This document shows, piece after piece, positions 19,483 through 26,827 of a DNA stretch of 64,000 nucleotides; positions within the stretch are counted from its first letter, which is position 1, and each line of letters opens with the position of its first letter. The notes under the pieces were generated by a model. That model did no database searches. It had not been told where the DNA came from and saw nothing but the letters and a program-made list of their open reading frames with translations. The DNA lies in the NCBI GenBank assembly GCA_017410455.1, contig JAFQQT010000037.1:1-64000 (forward strand). Reading direction: 5' to 3'. A program made the translations under genes and the position numbers. This stretch comes from Clostridia bacterium. Its GTDB lineage: Bacteria; Bacillota; Clostridia; Christensenellales; Aristaeellaceae.

Positions 19483-19580
19483 GAAACCTACTTCATACCG
19501 TGAGGTCAACGCTATGATCGACTGCTATATCAACTTCTACAACAACGAGCGCCTCCAAATGATCCTTTTTTCCCTTGCAT
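19483..19580 (+). pseudogene. IS3-family transposase C-terminal scrap
   Basis: One frame reads WKPTSYREVNAMIDCYINFY then NNERLQ, which matches the end of IS3/IS150-type OrfB (the YI-FYN--R-Q motif after the last catalytic Glu). Both flanks are gone. It marks an old insertion at the decayed end of element 1. Confidence 0.55.
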
Positions 19581-19651
19581 AGGGCCCTTTTTGCGCAGTC
19601 TGTTCATTCTGGGGCGCTTCAGGTCTAGCATGAACAGCAGGCTTTTTTCAT

Positions 19652-20254
19652 TCAAAATTGATGGATGCCTAGCAGCCGCAAATACTTGTACACCGTCGGC
19701 CTACTTAGCCCGCACACCCGTGCCAGCTCACTAACATTCAGATTCCCATTGATGTACTCCGGATAGTGCCGCAGGAAGATCGTCGGGATATCCTCCTTCC
19801 TCACGCGCGGCCTGCCGATCTTCTTGCCCTTGGCCTTCGCGTTCTGCATGCCGCTGCGTACCCGTGCCCGGATGATGCTCAGCTCCAGCTCCGCAAACAC
19901 CGCGCTCATCTGGATGAACGCCTGGCTCATCGGGTCGATCTGCCCCGTGCGGCAATCGACCGTGATGCTGCCGACGATGACCAGCCGCAGCCGCTTCTGC
20001 TTGATGATGCTGACGATCTCGCACAGCTGTTGAGTGGAACGGGTCAGTCGGCTGACCTCCAGCGTGATGATCGTGTCGCCTTCCTGTGCCGCGTCCAGCA
20101 GGGACTGTAGCTGCTGCTTGACGACGGCGTCGCCGTGCTCGTACTCAAAGATGACCTCATCCGCACCGGCTGCCTTCAGCTCGCGAATCTGACGGTTGAT
20201 GTCCTGTTTGTCCTCGGTGGTGCTGCAGCGGGCATAGCCATAGGTCTTGCTCAT
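19652..20254 (-). CDS. serine recombinase (resolvase/invertase), cargo operon copy A
   Basis: 200-residue serine site-specific recombinase. It starts MSKTYGYARCSTTEDKQDIN with the catalytic Ser12. The conserved EVSRLTRSTQQLCEIV and the ELELSIIRARVRSGMQNAKA hinge follow, then a C-terminal helix-turn-helix (LNVSELARVCGLSRPTVYKYL). It is complete, unlike the neighbour at 18902. The partner copy B at 26828-27418 is nearly identical and in inverted orientation. Last gene of the five-gene operon. It may resolve dimers or invert DNA; its target sites are unknown. ATG 20254 is chosen by homology with copy B. Confidence 0.88.
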   Translation of the reverse strand: MSKTYGYARCSTTEDKQDINRQIRELKAAGADEVIFEYEHGDAVVKQQLQSLLDAAQEGDTIITLEVSRLTRSTQQLCEIVSIIKQKRLRLVIVGSITVDCRTGQIDPMSQAFIQMSAVFAELELSIIRARVRSGMQNAKAKGKKIGRPRVRKEDIPTIFLRHYPEYINGNLNVSELARVCGLSRPTVYKYLRLLGIHQF

Positions 20255-20378
20255 TTCTGTATCCTCCTTGAAATCGAAAGGGTCATTTGCGTTTTGTTGA
20301 CGAAAATCGCGGTGAAAGCAGGGAGAAATCCCCGTTTTCAGCCGCGATTTTTCTGTCATCGATAGCATACGTTTGATT

Positions 20379-20633
20379 TTACACATCCGGCTCTGCCTGA
20401 CGGTGTGCCTCCGTGTAGCACGCCAGCTGCAGCCGCTTGATGTGGCGACGCAGCTCGTACAGCGCTCCACCGATGTCACTCAGGGCAATGTGAGCCTCCG
20501 GCTTCTCCTTCTTGGCCGCAGGAGTGATGAGCGCGGTGAGATCGTCCTCATACAGGGTGATGGCCCCTTCCACCAGCAGGCGCATGTCCGACAGCAGGTC
20601 GGCAACGATGTCCATGTAATCCAGCTCAGGCAT
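20379..20633 (-). CDS. 84-residue cargo operon protein, copy A
   Basis: Short acidic helical protein starting MPELDYMDIVADLLSDMRLL. No known domain. It is almost identical to the product of 26450-26704 in copy B. The start overlaps the stop of the preceding 72-residue gene by 8 bases, so translation is coupled. Conservation of both tiny genes in both elements argues that they are real and work with the ArdC-like protein upstream. Confidence 0.7.
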   Translation of the reverse strand: MPELDYMDIVADLLSDMRLLVEGAITLYEDDLTALITPAAKKEKPEAHIALSDIGGALYELRRHIKRLQLACYTEAHRQAEPDV

Positions 20634-20844
20634 GATGATCATCCTCCTTGTCATTGATAGCGGCGCTGACATCGTTGTGCAGCTCGATGGCCGCACGGAG
20701 AATCAGCTCACTGCAGTTGAACGCGGCAGTGTCAGCCAGATCGCTCTCCAGCGACGCAGAAACCGACAATGCTTTGCTCATGGTGTGGATCAGGTTGAGC
20801 GTGACTCGCAGCTTGGCCTGTACCTTGTCATCCCTCATGCACAT
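20626..20844 (-). CDS. 72-residue cargo operon protein, copy A
   Basis: Small helical protein starting MCMRDDKVQAKLRVTLNLIH. No family recognised. It differs by only a residue or two from copy B (26239-26457). It overlaps the end of the ArdC-like gene by 17 bases and the start of the next gene by 8. Likely an accessory of the operon. Confidence 0.7.
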   Translation of the reverse strand: MCMRDDKVQAKLRVTLNLIHTMSKALSVSASLESDLADTAAFNCSELILRAAIELHNDVSAAINDKEDDHHA

Positions 20845-21691
20845 CGTCGGTGTCCTCCTCTCCCAGAATGAGCTGCACGGCTTTGTCAGCCTGACCCGCC
20901 GCACTGACCAGCAAGCGCTTGTCCTCCTTCAGCACGGTCAGCCAGTGCTCGATGTAAGCTGCGTTATTGCGGAAGCTGGCGGGCGTCTCCAAGCCAAGGG
21001 TGTTCAGGATGAAGCTGGCTCCCAGCTCAGCGCAGAGCTCCTCGCGGCTGTAGGGAGCGCTGCCAAACCGGGCTGTCTCGGTCAACCTGTTCAGCCGGGA
21101 TGGATGTCCGGTGCTGTGGGTCAGCTCATGGAAGGCCGTGCTGTAGTACTCAGCCGTCTCGCTGAATTGCTGACGGAGCGGCAGCACCACGGTATCTGTT
21201 GCAGGCCGGTAGAAGGCCTCGCTGCTTTCGCGACTGATGAGATGAACGCCGCTGCGGTGGAGGTAGTCGGTGATGATGTCCTCTGCGGCGTCGTTGGCAG
21301 CAGCCGGATCAACCGGCAGATCCTCCGATGCCCGGAAGCGGGGAGAGATCCCCTCGCACTGGTCAACATGGAACACGCTAAAGTACCGCAGGAACGGCAC
21401 AGATTTCTCCTCGCCGGTATCCTCATCTTCCACGGTGAGCCACTTCCAGAACACGACCATGCTGGACTTTTCGCCTTTCTTCACGCGGCCGCCTTCCTTC
21501 TGAGCCTGCTGGAACGTGAGGTACTCGCCGCCACGGCCACCCAGCAGAAGCTGATTCAGCAGACTGTACGCTTTGCCGGTGGTATGGCTGATGGCGGGCT
21601 GAGCGCAAGTCCACGGTTTGTGCCACGGGACAGTGCCGGATTCCAGCTCAGCGATGATGCGGTCTGTTACGAGCGTGTAAGTGTCCTTCAT
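20828..21691 (-). CDS. ArdC-like protein with zincin domain, copy A
   Basis: 287 residues. The N-terminal domain (GTVPWHKPWTCAQPAISH then a YLTFQQAQKEGGRVKKGEKS block) is the ssDNA-binding ArdC fold. The C-terminal domain carries the metalloprotease-like FHELTHSTGHPSRLNR with an HExxH signature, followed by YSREELCAELGASF. ArdC-family proteins occur on plasmids and conjugative elements, where they protect incoming single-stranded DNA from host restriction or nucleases. The copy at 25389-26255 is nearly identical. Start at ATG 21691 behind AGGAGG. Presence on this element suggests transfer as single strands, though no relaxase is seen. Confidence 0.85.
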   Translation of the reverse strand: MKDTYTLVTDRIIAELESGTVPWHKPWTCAQPAISHTTGKAYSLLNQLLLGGRGGEYLTFQQAQKEGGRVKKGEKSSMVVFWKWLTVEDEDTGEEKSVPFLRYFSVFHVDQCEGISPRFRASEDLPVDPAAANDAAEDIITDYLHRSGVHLISRESSEAFYRPATDTVVLPLRQQFSETAEYYSTAFHELTHSTGHPSRLNRLTETARFGSAPYSREELCAELGASFILNTLGLETPASFRNNAAYIEHWLTVLKEDKRLLVSAAGQADKAVQLILGEEDTDDVHEG

Positions 21692-21887
21692 TTGCGTTTT
21701 CCTCCTGATTTTGTCTATAGTTTATAGAGATTTTCAGACCTCTGGGTGCGAGGTCGATGATTTGGCCATGCGTCGGTGGAGGGTCAAAATCTCTATTCTA
21801 TATAGAGGAATCTCACTCTCAAACGCGACGTCGCCATAACGACGAAAAGGGGAAGCTCTCGCGAGCCTCCCCTTTGTCGTCTGCGGC
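21692..21887. other. conserved intergenic region with twin AT palindromes, copy A
   Basis: About 195 bases between the 91-residue gene and the ArdC-like gene. It has TCTATAGTTTATAGA (21714-21728) and CTCTATTCTATATAGAG (21791-21807), flanking a conserved GC-rich stretch. The same arrangement is in copy B. It also contains the GAGGCTCGCGAGAGCTTCCCC-like hairpin just after the upstream gene. Confidence 0.55.
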
Positions 21888-22163
21888 TTACTGGACGGTG
21901 AACCTGCGGCTGGTGGTTTCCCGGGTGAATGCGGTGGCCACGTCGGGCAGCTGCTTCTTCAGGGCAGTCGTGTCGATGCGGCTGGACGTGACTGTGCGCC
22001 AGGTGATCTTCACGTCGGTGGTGATGAGGGTATCCACACCGTGCTCGGTCATGTGGGCCTTGATGGCGTCCTCGAGGGTACGGATCTCCGCGTCCAGCTG
22101 CTCGGCCATGAGGCGCAGCTCCTTCAGGTCGCGGGCGACGGTGTTCAGTTCGTTGGTAGACAT
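21888..22163 (-). CDS. 91-residue cargo operon protein, copy A
   Basis: Helical N-terminal half (ELNTVARDLKELRLMAEQLD) followed by a beta-rich half ending FTRETTSRRFTVQ. Similar short proteins with the VTSSRIDTTALKKQLPDVA-type ending are found in Clostridial phages and integrative elements near recombination genes; their role is not known to me. Nearly identical to 24916-25191. First gene of the operon, starting at ATG 22163 behind AGGAGG. Confidence 0.75.
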   Translation of the reverse strand: MSTNELNTVARDLKELRLMAEQLDAEIRTLEDAIKAHMTEHGVDTLITTDVKITWRTVTSSRIDTTALKKQLPDVATAFTRETTSRRFTVQ

Positions 22164-22234
22164 GGTGTGTTCCTCCTAATCAGTATTGGTCGTTGGTAAT
22201 GTGGGATGTGGACTTGCTGCAGCAGATTCCGGGT

Positions 22235-22262
22235 ATATGAAAAAGCGCCACCTGTCGGTGAC
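22235..22262. terminator. hairpin between integrase 1 and cargo operon A
   Basis: On the minus strand AGCGTCACC-GACA-GGTGGCGCT followed by TTTTTC. It insulates the operon from the integrase gene upstream. The equivalent hairpin at 24808 in copy B has a different stem sequence. Confidence 0.7.
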
Positions 22263-22412
22263 GCTGAGTTGTCGTTTCTCCCCCCACACTTTCCTTTAGG
22301 GGAAAATAGGGGGGCATTTTGCCGCGATATTCTTTTACGCATCGAAAAGCAAATCGTATTCCAATAGTACCCTTTATGTCCAATTCCAAATCGAGGCACT
22401 TTTCCAACACAC

Positions 22413-23396
22413 TTACTTGAAGATGCTGTCCACCGGACTGAACCTGGCATATTGCCTGCGGATGTCAGCATCTGTCAAGTCAAGATATGCTTGTTCAGTG
22501 ACCTTCACGCTGCTGTGTCCCAGGATGCGACTGAGTGTGTAGATGTCCATACCTGACATCAGGCAGCGTTTAGCAAAGTTGTTCCGCAGATTATGCGGCG
22601 AAATGTGCTTGTCCAGGTCAATCCGCTGCAGGTATTTGCGGAAGTTTGCCTCATAGTTGCTGACTTTAAGCGCCATACCCGTGTGCTTCACAGGAAACAG
22701 GTAGTCCGAATCGCAGTAACGATCCTTATACTGCATCCATCTGCGCAACTCGACTGCCGTTTTCTGGGCGAAGTAAACCTGTCGTTCCTTGCGGCCCTTC
22801 GTTTTGTCTGCCGGTAACAGAATACTGCGCTCGGTCATGTTGACCTGCCGCATCTCGATGGACAGGGTTTCTCCCAACCGCATACCGCAATCCAGCATCA
22901 GCAGCATGACAAGCAAATCCCGGTATTCATGGAAGACGCTCTTGTTCATACTCTTGACCAGGACCTTGACCTCCTCGTCCGTCATGAAATCGCGCGGGCT
23001 TCTGGCCTGCGGCAAAGCCCTTACCCGTTTCATGGGCGAGTGCACGATACACTCCGATTCTTCCAGCCAGGTGAAGAACACCCGCAGGTTGCGCAGGTAG
23101 TTGTTGATCGTGCAGCTGCTCACCTTGCCGTTATAGTCCCGGCGGCTGGTCGGATGATTGATGCGTGTCATCCGCTGGTCAATGCAGGCTGTATACTTCC
23201 CCCGACTTTGCAGTTCCATGATGTAGCGGCGAATATGGCCTTCCCGCACTTTCTCAACATCACGAACACCCTCTGACTCCTTCAGCCAGACCGCAAAGAG
23301 CTTCAGCGCCTGCTCATAGGACAGCAGCGTTCTGGGACGCAGCTGCTTGGAGTGGCAGTAGTCCATGAACAAGCCGATCATCCGGTTCATATCCAC
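22413..23396 (-). CDS. tyrosine recombinase (integrase) of element 1
   Basis: 327-residue XerC/D-like integrase. The N-terminal SAM-like domain is LRPRTLLSYEQALKLFAVWL. The catalytic residues are all present: Arg in CGMRLGETLSIEM, Lys in DKTKGRKERQ, HNLRNNFAKRC, LGHSSVKVTEQAY with the nucleophile Tyr. Tyr is followed by LDLTDADIRRQYARF. It starts at GTG 23396, the position equivalent to the ATG of integrase 2, behind GGAAAGG. It lies directly inside the spo0A-end repeat, the standard place for an integrase next to its attachment site. It is clearly related to, but diverged from, the integrase at 32288. Confidence 0.93.
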   Translation of the reverse strand: MDMNRMIGLFMDYCHSKQLRPRTLLSYEQALKLFAVWLKESEGVRDVEKVREGHIRRYIMELQSRGKYTACIDQRMTRINHPTSRRDYNGKVSSCTINNYLRNLRVFFTWLEESECIVHSPMKRVRALPQARSPRDFMTDEEVKVLVKSMNKSVFHEYRDLLVMLLMLDCGMRLGETLSIEMRQVNMTERSILLPADKTKGRKERQVYFAQKTAVELRRWMQYKDRYCDSDYLFPVKHTGMALKVSNYEANFRKYLQRIDLDKHISPHNLRNNFAKRCLMSGMDIYTLSRILGHSSVKVTEQAYLDLTDADIRRQYARFSPVDSIFK

Positions 23397-23580
23397 AAAA
23401 TCAACACCTTTCCTTTACTGTCTGCGGCACATATCGTTTACATGCTGCCAGACCCAATCAAGCAAAGATATTGATCGCTATGACGTAAATAATTGATAGG
23501 CTTCACCGGAGCAATCAAGCACCTATTCATCGCTCCGATTGCATCCAACCACTCCCTCTCAACCCCAGTCAAATCAAGGC

Positions 23581-23954
23581 TTACGCCGTCCTCTGCTCCA
23601 GGGCGAGCTTGTCGGCAATCATGGCGATGAACTCGCCATTGGTGGGCTTGTCCTCCTTGGTTGCCACCCTACACCCAAACGCCTTATTGAGCGTGTCGAT
23701 CCTCCCCCTGCTCCACGCCACCTCGATGGCATGCCGAATAGCTCTCTCCACCTTGCTGGCGCTGGTGTTGAAGCGCTTGCCGATGCCCGGGTACAGCTCC
23801 TTGGTGATGCGGTTGATGACGTCCGGGTTCTCGATGACCATCTTGACGGCCTCGCGCAGGAAGGAGTAGCCCTTGATGTGGGCCGGGATGCCGATGGTCA
23901 GGAAGAGGCTGGCGAGCTTCTCGTCAATGGAGGGGGCGCGGCCGGGGAGGCTGA
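23581..23954 (-). pseudogene. spo0A effector-domain fragment (middle copy)
   Basis: 374 bases homologous to spo0A, coding in frame for VSLPGRAPSIDEKLASLFLT through EQRTA and TAA. This is the whole DNA-binding domain without the receiver. Differences from the intact gene are almost all synonymous, as if both copies had been under selection in different hosts. Homology begins sharply at 23954, in the inter-domain linker. Upstream in frame are 15 unrelated codons and then TAA, with no ATG, GTG or TTG, so no complete domain can be made by normal initiation. An internal ATG (23841) would make only an 86-residue piece. Confidence 0.85.
23710..23727. repeat. attachment-site core copy 2
   Basis: GCTCCACGCCACCTCGAT, one base different from the other two cores. 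Here spo0A homology continues beyond the core for 227 bases. Confidence 0.65.
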
Positions 23955-24108
23955 CTTTGTCGCGATAGCGTATCCAGCTTTGTTGTTCTGTGCAAAACCA
24001 TTATAGCACACGTTTACAGGGGTTTTGGTTTACAAAATGCGTTTCCCGCAAACTTTTTGGAGCCGGACATACATGGACATATCGGAAGCGATTTACTTTT
24101 TCATGCGT

Positions 24109-24152
24109 AAACTCCCCCACTCCCCGTCTTATTGGGGATCATGGGGGAGTTT
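24109..24152. terminator. bidirectional terminator after the toxin gene
   Basis: Arms AAACTCCCCCA and TGGGGGAGTTT with an inner CCCC/GGGG stem, immediately downstream of the toxin stop. Confidence 0.85.
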
Positions 24153-24155
24153 CTG

Positions 24156-24461
24156 TCAGTTACGCTTCTGATTCTGGAGCCGGTGTAGTACGCGCCAGAT
24201 CTCCACCGTCTTTGTTTCCTCACGCACCACATAGTACACGTTGTAGTTCTTCACCGGGAAGAAGCGAATCTCGTGCTTCATTGCGTACAGCGTGTGGTAA
24301 ATGGGGAAGCGATACGGCATCTCGCGGAGTTTCTGCACAGCGCTGTCCACCGCGTCCGCCAGAGCCATCGCCGCATCAGGTGCAGCCAGATCGACCGCGA
24401 TGTACATCACAGCGTCCTCCAGCTGACGGCGAGCCGTGGGCAAATAGACCACCCTATACAT
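24156..24461 (-). CDS. RelE/ParE-type toxin
   Basis: 101-residue type II toxin. The fold signatures are the N-terminal YRVVYLPTARRQLEDAVMYI, a helix pair, and the C-terminal strands EIRFFPVKNYNVYYVVREE and VEIWRVLHRLQNQ. The family comprises ribosome-dependent mRNA interferases (RelE) or gyrase poisons (ParE); RelE-like catalytic residues cannot be assigned with certainty. It overlaps the antitoxin gene by 8 bases, antitoxin first, as usual. On a mobile element it probably acts as an addiction module that penalises loss. Confidence 0.85.
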   Translation of the reverse strand: MYRVVYLPTARRQLEDAVMYIAVDLAAPDAAMALADAVDSAVQKLREMPYRFPIYHTLYAMKHEIRFFPVKNYNVYYVVREETKTVEIWRVLHRLQNQKRN

Positions 24462-24732
24462 GGCGCACCGTCCTCAGCTTCTCGCTAATCCCCGCCATAA
24501 CGTCGTCATGCTCATGACGCTCCGTGGTGGTCTCCGCCTCGATCTCAGCCGCACGGAGTTCCCGCATTACGCCCATCTCGTATTGCAGGCTCTGATACTC
24601 CTCGTAGGAGATCACCACCATGTCACCATACCCGTTTTTCGTCAGGATGACAGGCTCCCGCGTTTCGTGCACGACGCGGGAAATCTCCGCAAAGCTGTTG
24701 CGCAGATCGGAAACAGGACGAATCTGAGACAT
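24454..24732 (-). CDS. Phd/YefM-type antitoxin
   Basis: 92 residues. The N-terminal Phd/YefM DNA-binding domain is seen as IRPVSDLRNSFAEISRVVHE, TREPVILTKNGYGDMVVIS and YEEYQSL. The C-terminal helix (EIEAETTTERHEHDDVMAGI) would wrap the toxin. Start ATG 24732 with GGGAG upstream is preferred to the in-frame ATGs at 24765 and 24750. The promoter contains a palindrome that is the likely autoregulatory operator. Confidence 0.85.
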   Translation of the reverse strand: MSQIRPVSDLRNSFAEISRVVHETREPVILTKNGYGDMVVISYEEYQSLQYEMGVMRELRAAEIEAETTTERHEHDDVMAGISEKLRTVRHV

Positions 24733-24763
24733 ACGCTCAACTCCCTTCATGATTCTCAACATC

Positions 24764-24792
24764 ATTTTAGCACAATTGCGCTAAATCCGCAA
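24764..24792 (-). promoter_or_regulatory. toxin-antitoxin promoter with operator palindrome
   Basis: Minus strand TTGCGG, 17-base spacer, TAAAAT (24764-24769). The spacer carries the near-perfect palindrome TAGCGCAATTGTGCTA (24768-24783), well placed for repression by the antitoxin. Confidence 0.65.
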
Positions 24793-24807
24793 CATCCAAT
24801 TTCTTCA

Positions 24808-24836
24808 GCGACGCCCCGCGCAGGCGTCGCTTTTTC
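24808..24836. terminator. hairpin between antitoxin promoter and cargo operon B
   Basis: GCGACGCC-CCGCGCA-GGCGTCGC followed by TTTTTC on the plus strand. It lies at the inner boundary of inverted repeat arm B. Confidence 0.75.
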
Positions 24837-24915
24837 ATATACTTAGAATCTGCTGCAGCAAGACCACGCCACCCAACACCCACCCGACCAACATTGATAA
24901 GGAGGACAACACCAC

Positions 24916-25191
24916 ATGTCTACCAACGAACTGAACACCGTCGCCCGCGACCTGAAGGAGCTGCGCCTCATGGCGGAGCAGCTGGACGCGGAGATCCGCA
25001 CCCTTGAGGACGCCATCAAGGCTCACATGACCGAGCACGGCGTGGACACCCTCATCACCACCGACGTGAAGATCACCTGGCGCACCGTCACGTCCAGCCG
25101 CATCGACACCACCGCGTTGAAGAAGCAGCTGCCCGACGTGGCTGCTGTGTTCACCCGGGAGACCACCAGCCGCAGGTTCACCGTCCAGTAA
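24916..25191 (+). CDS. 91-residue cargo operon protein, copy B
   Basis: Same as the protein at 21888-22163 apart from one or two residues (DVAAVFTRE in place of DVATAFTRE). ATG 24916 behind AAGGAGG. First gene of the operon; a hairpin (GAGGCTCGCGAGAGCTTCCC region, 25210-25231) follows its stop, so transcription of the rest may be partly independent. Function unknown; relatives occur near phage recombination genes. Confidence 0.75.
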   Translation: MSTNELNTVARDLKELRLMAEQLDAEIRTLEDAIKAHMTEHGVDTLITTDVKITWRTVTSSRIDTTALKKQLPDVAAVFTRETTSRRFTVQ

Positions 25192-25388
25192 GCCGAAGAC
25201 GACAAAGGGGAGGCTCGCGAGAGCTTCCCCTTTTCATCGTTTTGGCGGCATCGCGTTTGAGGTCGAAATCCTCTATATAAAATAGAGATTTTTGCCCCTC
25301 CACCGACGCATGGACAAATCATCGACCTCGCACCCAGAGGTTGAAAATTCTCTATAAAATATAGACGAAAATCAGGAGGAAAACGCAA
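25192..25388. other. conserved intergenic region with twin AT palindromes, copy B
   Basis: Contains CTCTATATAAAATAGAG (25271-25287) and TCTATAAAATATAGA (25351-25365) around a conserved GC-rich stretch. Palindromes lie 64 bases apart just upstream of the ArdC-like gene. Could be an operator pair or an origin-like structure. Confidence 0.55.
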
Positions 25389-26255
25389 ATGAAGGACACT
25401 TACACGCTCGTAACCGACCGCATCATCGCTGAGCTGGAATCCGGGACGATCCCGTGGCACAAACCGTGGACTTGCACTCAGCCTGCCATCAGCCACACCA
25501 CAGGAAAGGCGTACAGCCTGCTCAACCAGTTGTTGCTTGGTGGCCGCAGCGGTGAGTACCTCACGTTCCAGCAGGCTCAGAAGGAAGGTGGCCGCGTGAA
25601 GAAAGGTGAGAAGGCCAGCATGGTCGTGTTCTGGAAGTGGCTTAAGGTCGAGGACGAGGACACCGGCGAGGAGAAGGACGTACCTTTCCTGCGGTATTTC
25701 AACGTGTTCCATGTTGACCAGTGCGAGGGGATCTCGCCCCGATTCCGGGCATCGGAGGCTCTGCCGGTGGATCCGGCTGAAGTCAACGATGCCGCAGAGG
25801 ACATTGTCGCTGACTACCTCCACCGCAGCGGAGTTCATCTCGTCAGCCGCGAGAGCAGCGAGGCGTTCTACCGACCTGCAACGGATACGGTGGTACTGCC
25901 GCTGATCAAGCAGTTTGCCGACACCGCCGAGTATTACAGCACCGCATTCCATGAGCTGACCCACAGCACCGGCCATCCTTCCCGGCTGAACCGATTGACT
26001 GAGACGGCCCGGTTTGGCAGCGCTCCATACAGCCGCGAGGAACTCTGCGCCGAACTGGGAGCCAGCTTCATCCTCAACCACCTTGGGCTGGAGACGCCCG
26101 CCAGCTTCCGCAACAACGCCGCCTACATCGAGCACTGGCTGAGCGTGCTGAAGGAGGACAAGCGTCTGCTGGTCAGCGCGGCTGGTCAGGCCGACAAGGC
26201 TGTGCGGCTCATTCTGAACGACAAGGAGGACGGCGACGATGTGCATGAGGGATGA
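25389..26255 (+). CDS. ArdC-like protein with zincin domain, copy B
   Basis: 288-residue counterpart of 20828-21691. It has the ArdC-type ssDNA-binding N-terminus (GTIPWHKPWTCTQPAISH, YLTFQQAQKEGGRVKKGEK) and the HExxH site in FHELTHSTGHPSRLNR. The ending differs slightly from copy A (RLILNDKEDGDDVHEG). It starts at ATG 25389 behind AGGAGG. The 72-residue gene begins inside its 3' end. Known relatives protect transferred single-stranded DNA; activity as a protease is not established. Confidence 0.87.
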   Translation: MKDTYTLVTDRIIAELESGTIPWHKPWTCTQPAISHTTGKAYSLLNQLLLGGRSGEYLTFQQAQKEGGRVKKGEKASMVVFWKWLKVEDEDTGEEKDVPFLRYFNVFHVDQCEGISPRFRASEALPVDPAEVNDAAEDIVADYLHRSGVHLVSRESSEAFYRPATDTVVLPLIKQFADTAEYYSTAFHELTHSTGHPSRLNRLTETARFGSAPYSREELCAELGASFILNHLGLETPASFRNNAAYIEHWLSVLKEDKRLLVSAAGQADKAVRLILNDKEDGDDVHEG

Positions 26256-26457
26256 CAAGGTGCAGGCCAAGCTGCGGGTGACGCTGAACCTGATCCACAC
26301 CATGAGTAAGGCGCTGTCGGCGTCTGCGTCGCTGGAAAGCGATCTGGCTGACACTGCCGCGTTCAACTGCAGCGAGCTGATTCTCCGTGCCGCCATCGAG
26401 CTGCACAACGACGTCAGCGCCGCCATCAATGACAAGGAGGACGATCATCATGCCTGA
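26239..26457 (+). CDS. 72-residue cargo operon protein, copy B
   Basis: Small helical protein, MCMRDDKVQAKLRVTLNLIH start, with KALSASASLESDLADTAAFN in the middle. It overlaps the ArdC-like gene by 17 bases and the next gene by 8. No domain recognised. Kept in both operon copies with near identity. Confidence 0.7.
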   Translation: MCMRDDKVQAKLRVTLNLIHTMSKALSASASLESDLADTAAFNCSELILRAAIELHNDVSAAINDKEDDHHA

Positions 26458-26704
26458 GCTGGATTTCATGGACATTGTGGCCGATCTGCTGTCAGACATG
26501 CGCCTGCTGGCGGAAGGCGCCATCACCCTGTACGAGGACGATCTCACTGCGCTCATCTCCCCTGCGGCCAAGGCAGAGAAGCCGGAGGCTCACATCGCCC
26601 TGAGCGACATTGGCGGAGCGTTGTATGACCTGCGCCGCCACATTAAGCGGCTGCAGATCGAGTGCTACGCTGAGGCACACCGTCAGGCAGAGCCGGACGT
26701 GTAA
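26450..26704 (+). CDS. 84-residue cargo operon protein, copy B
   Basis: Acidic helical protein, MPELDFMDIVADLLSDMRLL start and YAEAHRQAEPDV end. Counterpart of 20379-20633. An imperfect hairpin (AAAAATCGCGGCTGAAAG with CTTTCGCCGCGATTTT, 26731-26780) lies downstream and is also conserved in copy A, so the serine recombinase gene that follows may be transcribed at a lower level. Confidence 0.7.
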   Translation: MPELDFMDIVADLLSDMRLLAEGAITLYEDDLTALISPAAKAEKPEAHIALSDIGGALYDLRRHIKRLQIECYAEAHRQAEPDV

Positions 26705-26827
26705 AATCAAACATCTGTTAGCGATGACAGAAAAATCGCGGCTGAAAGTGGGCACAAAACCCCACTTTCGCCGCGATTTTCGTCAACAAAAGCAACTCGA
26801 CCTTTTCTTTGACAGGAGGACACCACC

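Larger units (their letters stand above)
19672..22242 (-). repeat. 2.6 kb inverted repeat arm A (five-gene operon)
   Basis: This arm matches 24829-27415 in reverse orientation through the five genes, their overlaps and the AT palindromes. At the inner side the match ends in the shared CTTTTTCATATAC and CTGCTGCAGCAAG; at the outer side it ends at the LLG codons of the recombinase. Confidence 0.85.

Noticed and set aside
23581..23841. Functional 86-residue Spo0A-type protein
   Set aside because: It would begin inside the effector domain and lack the first helices; no ribosome site precedes the internal ATG. Treated as a fragment.
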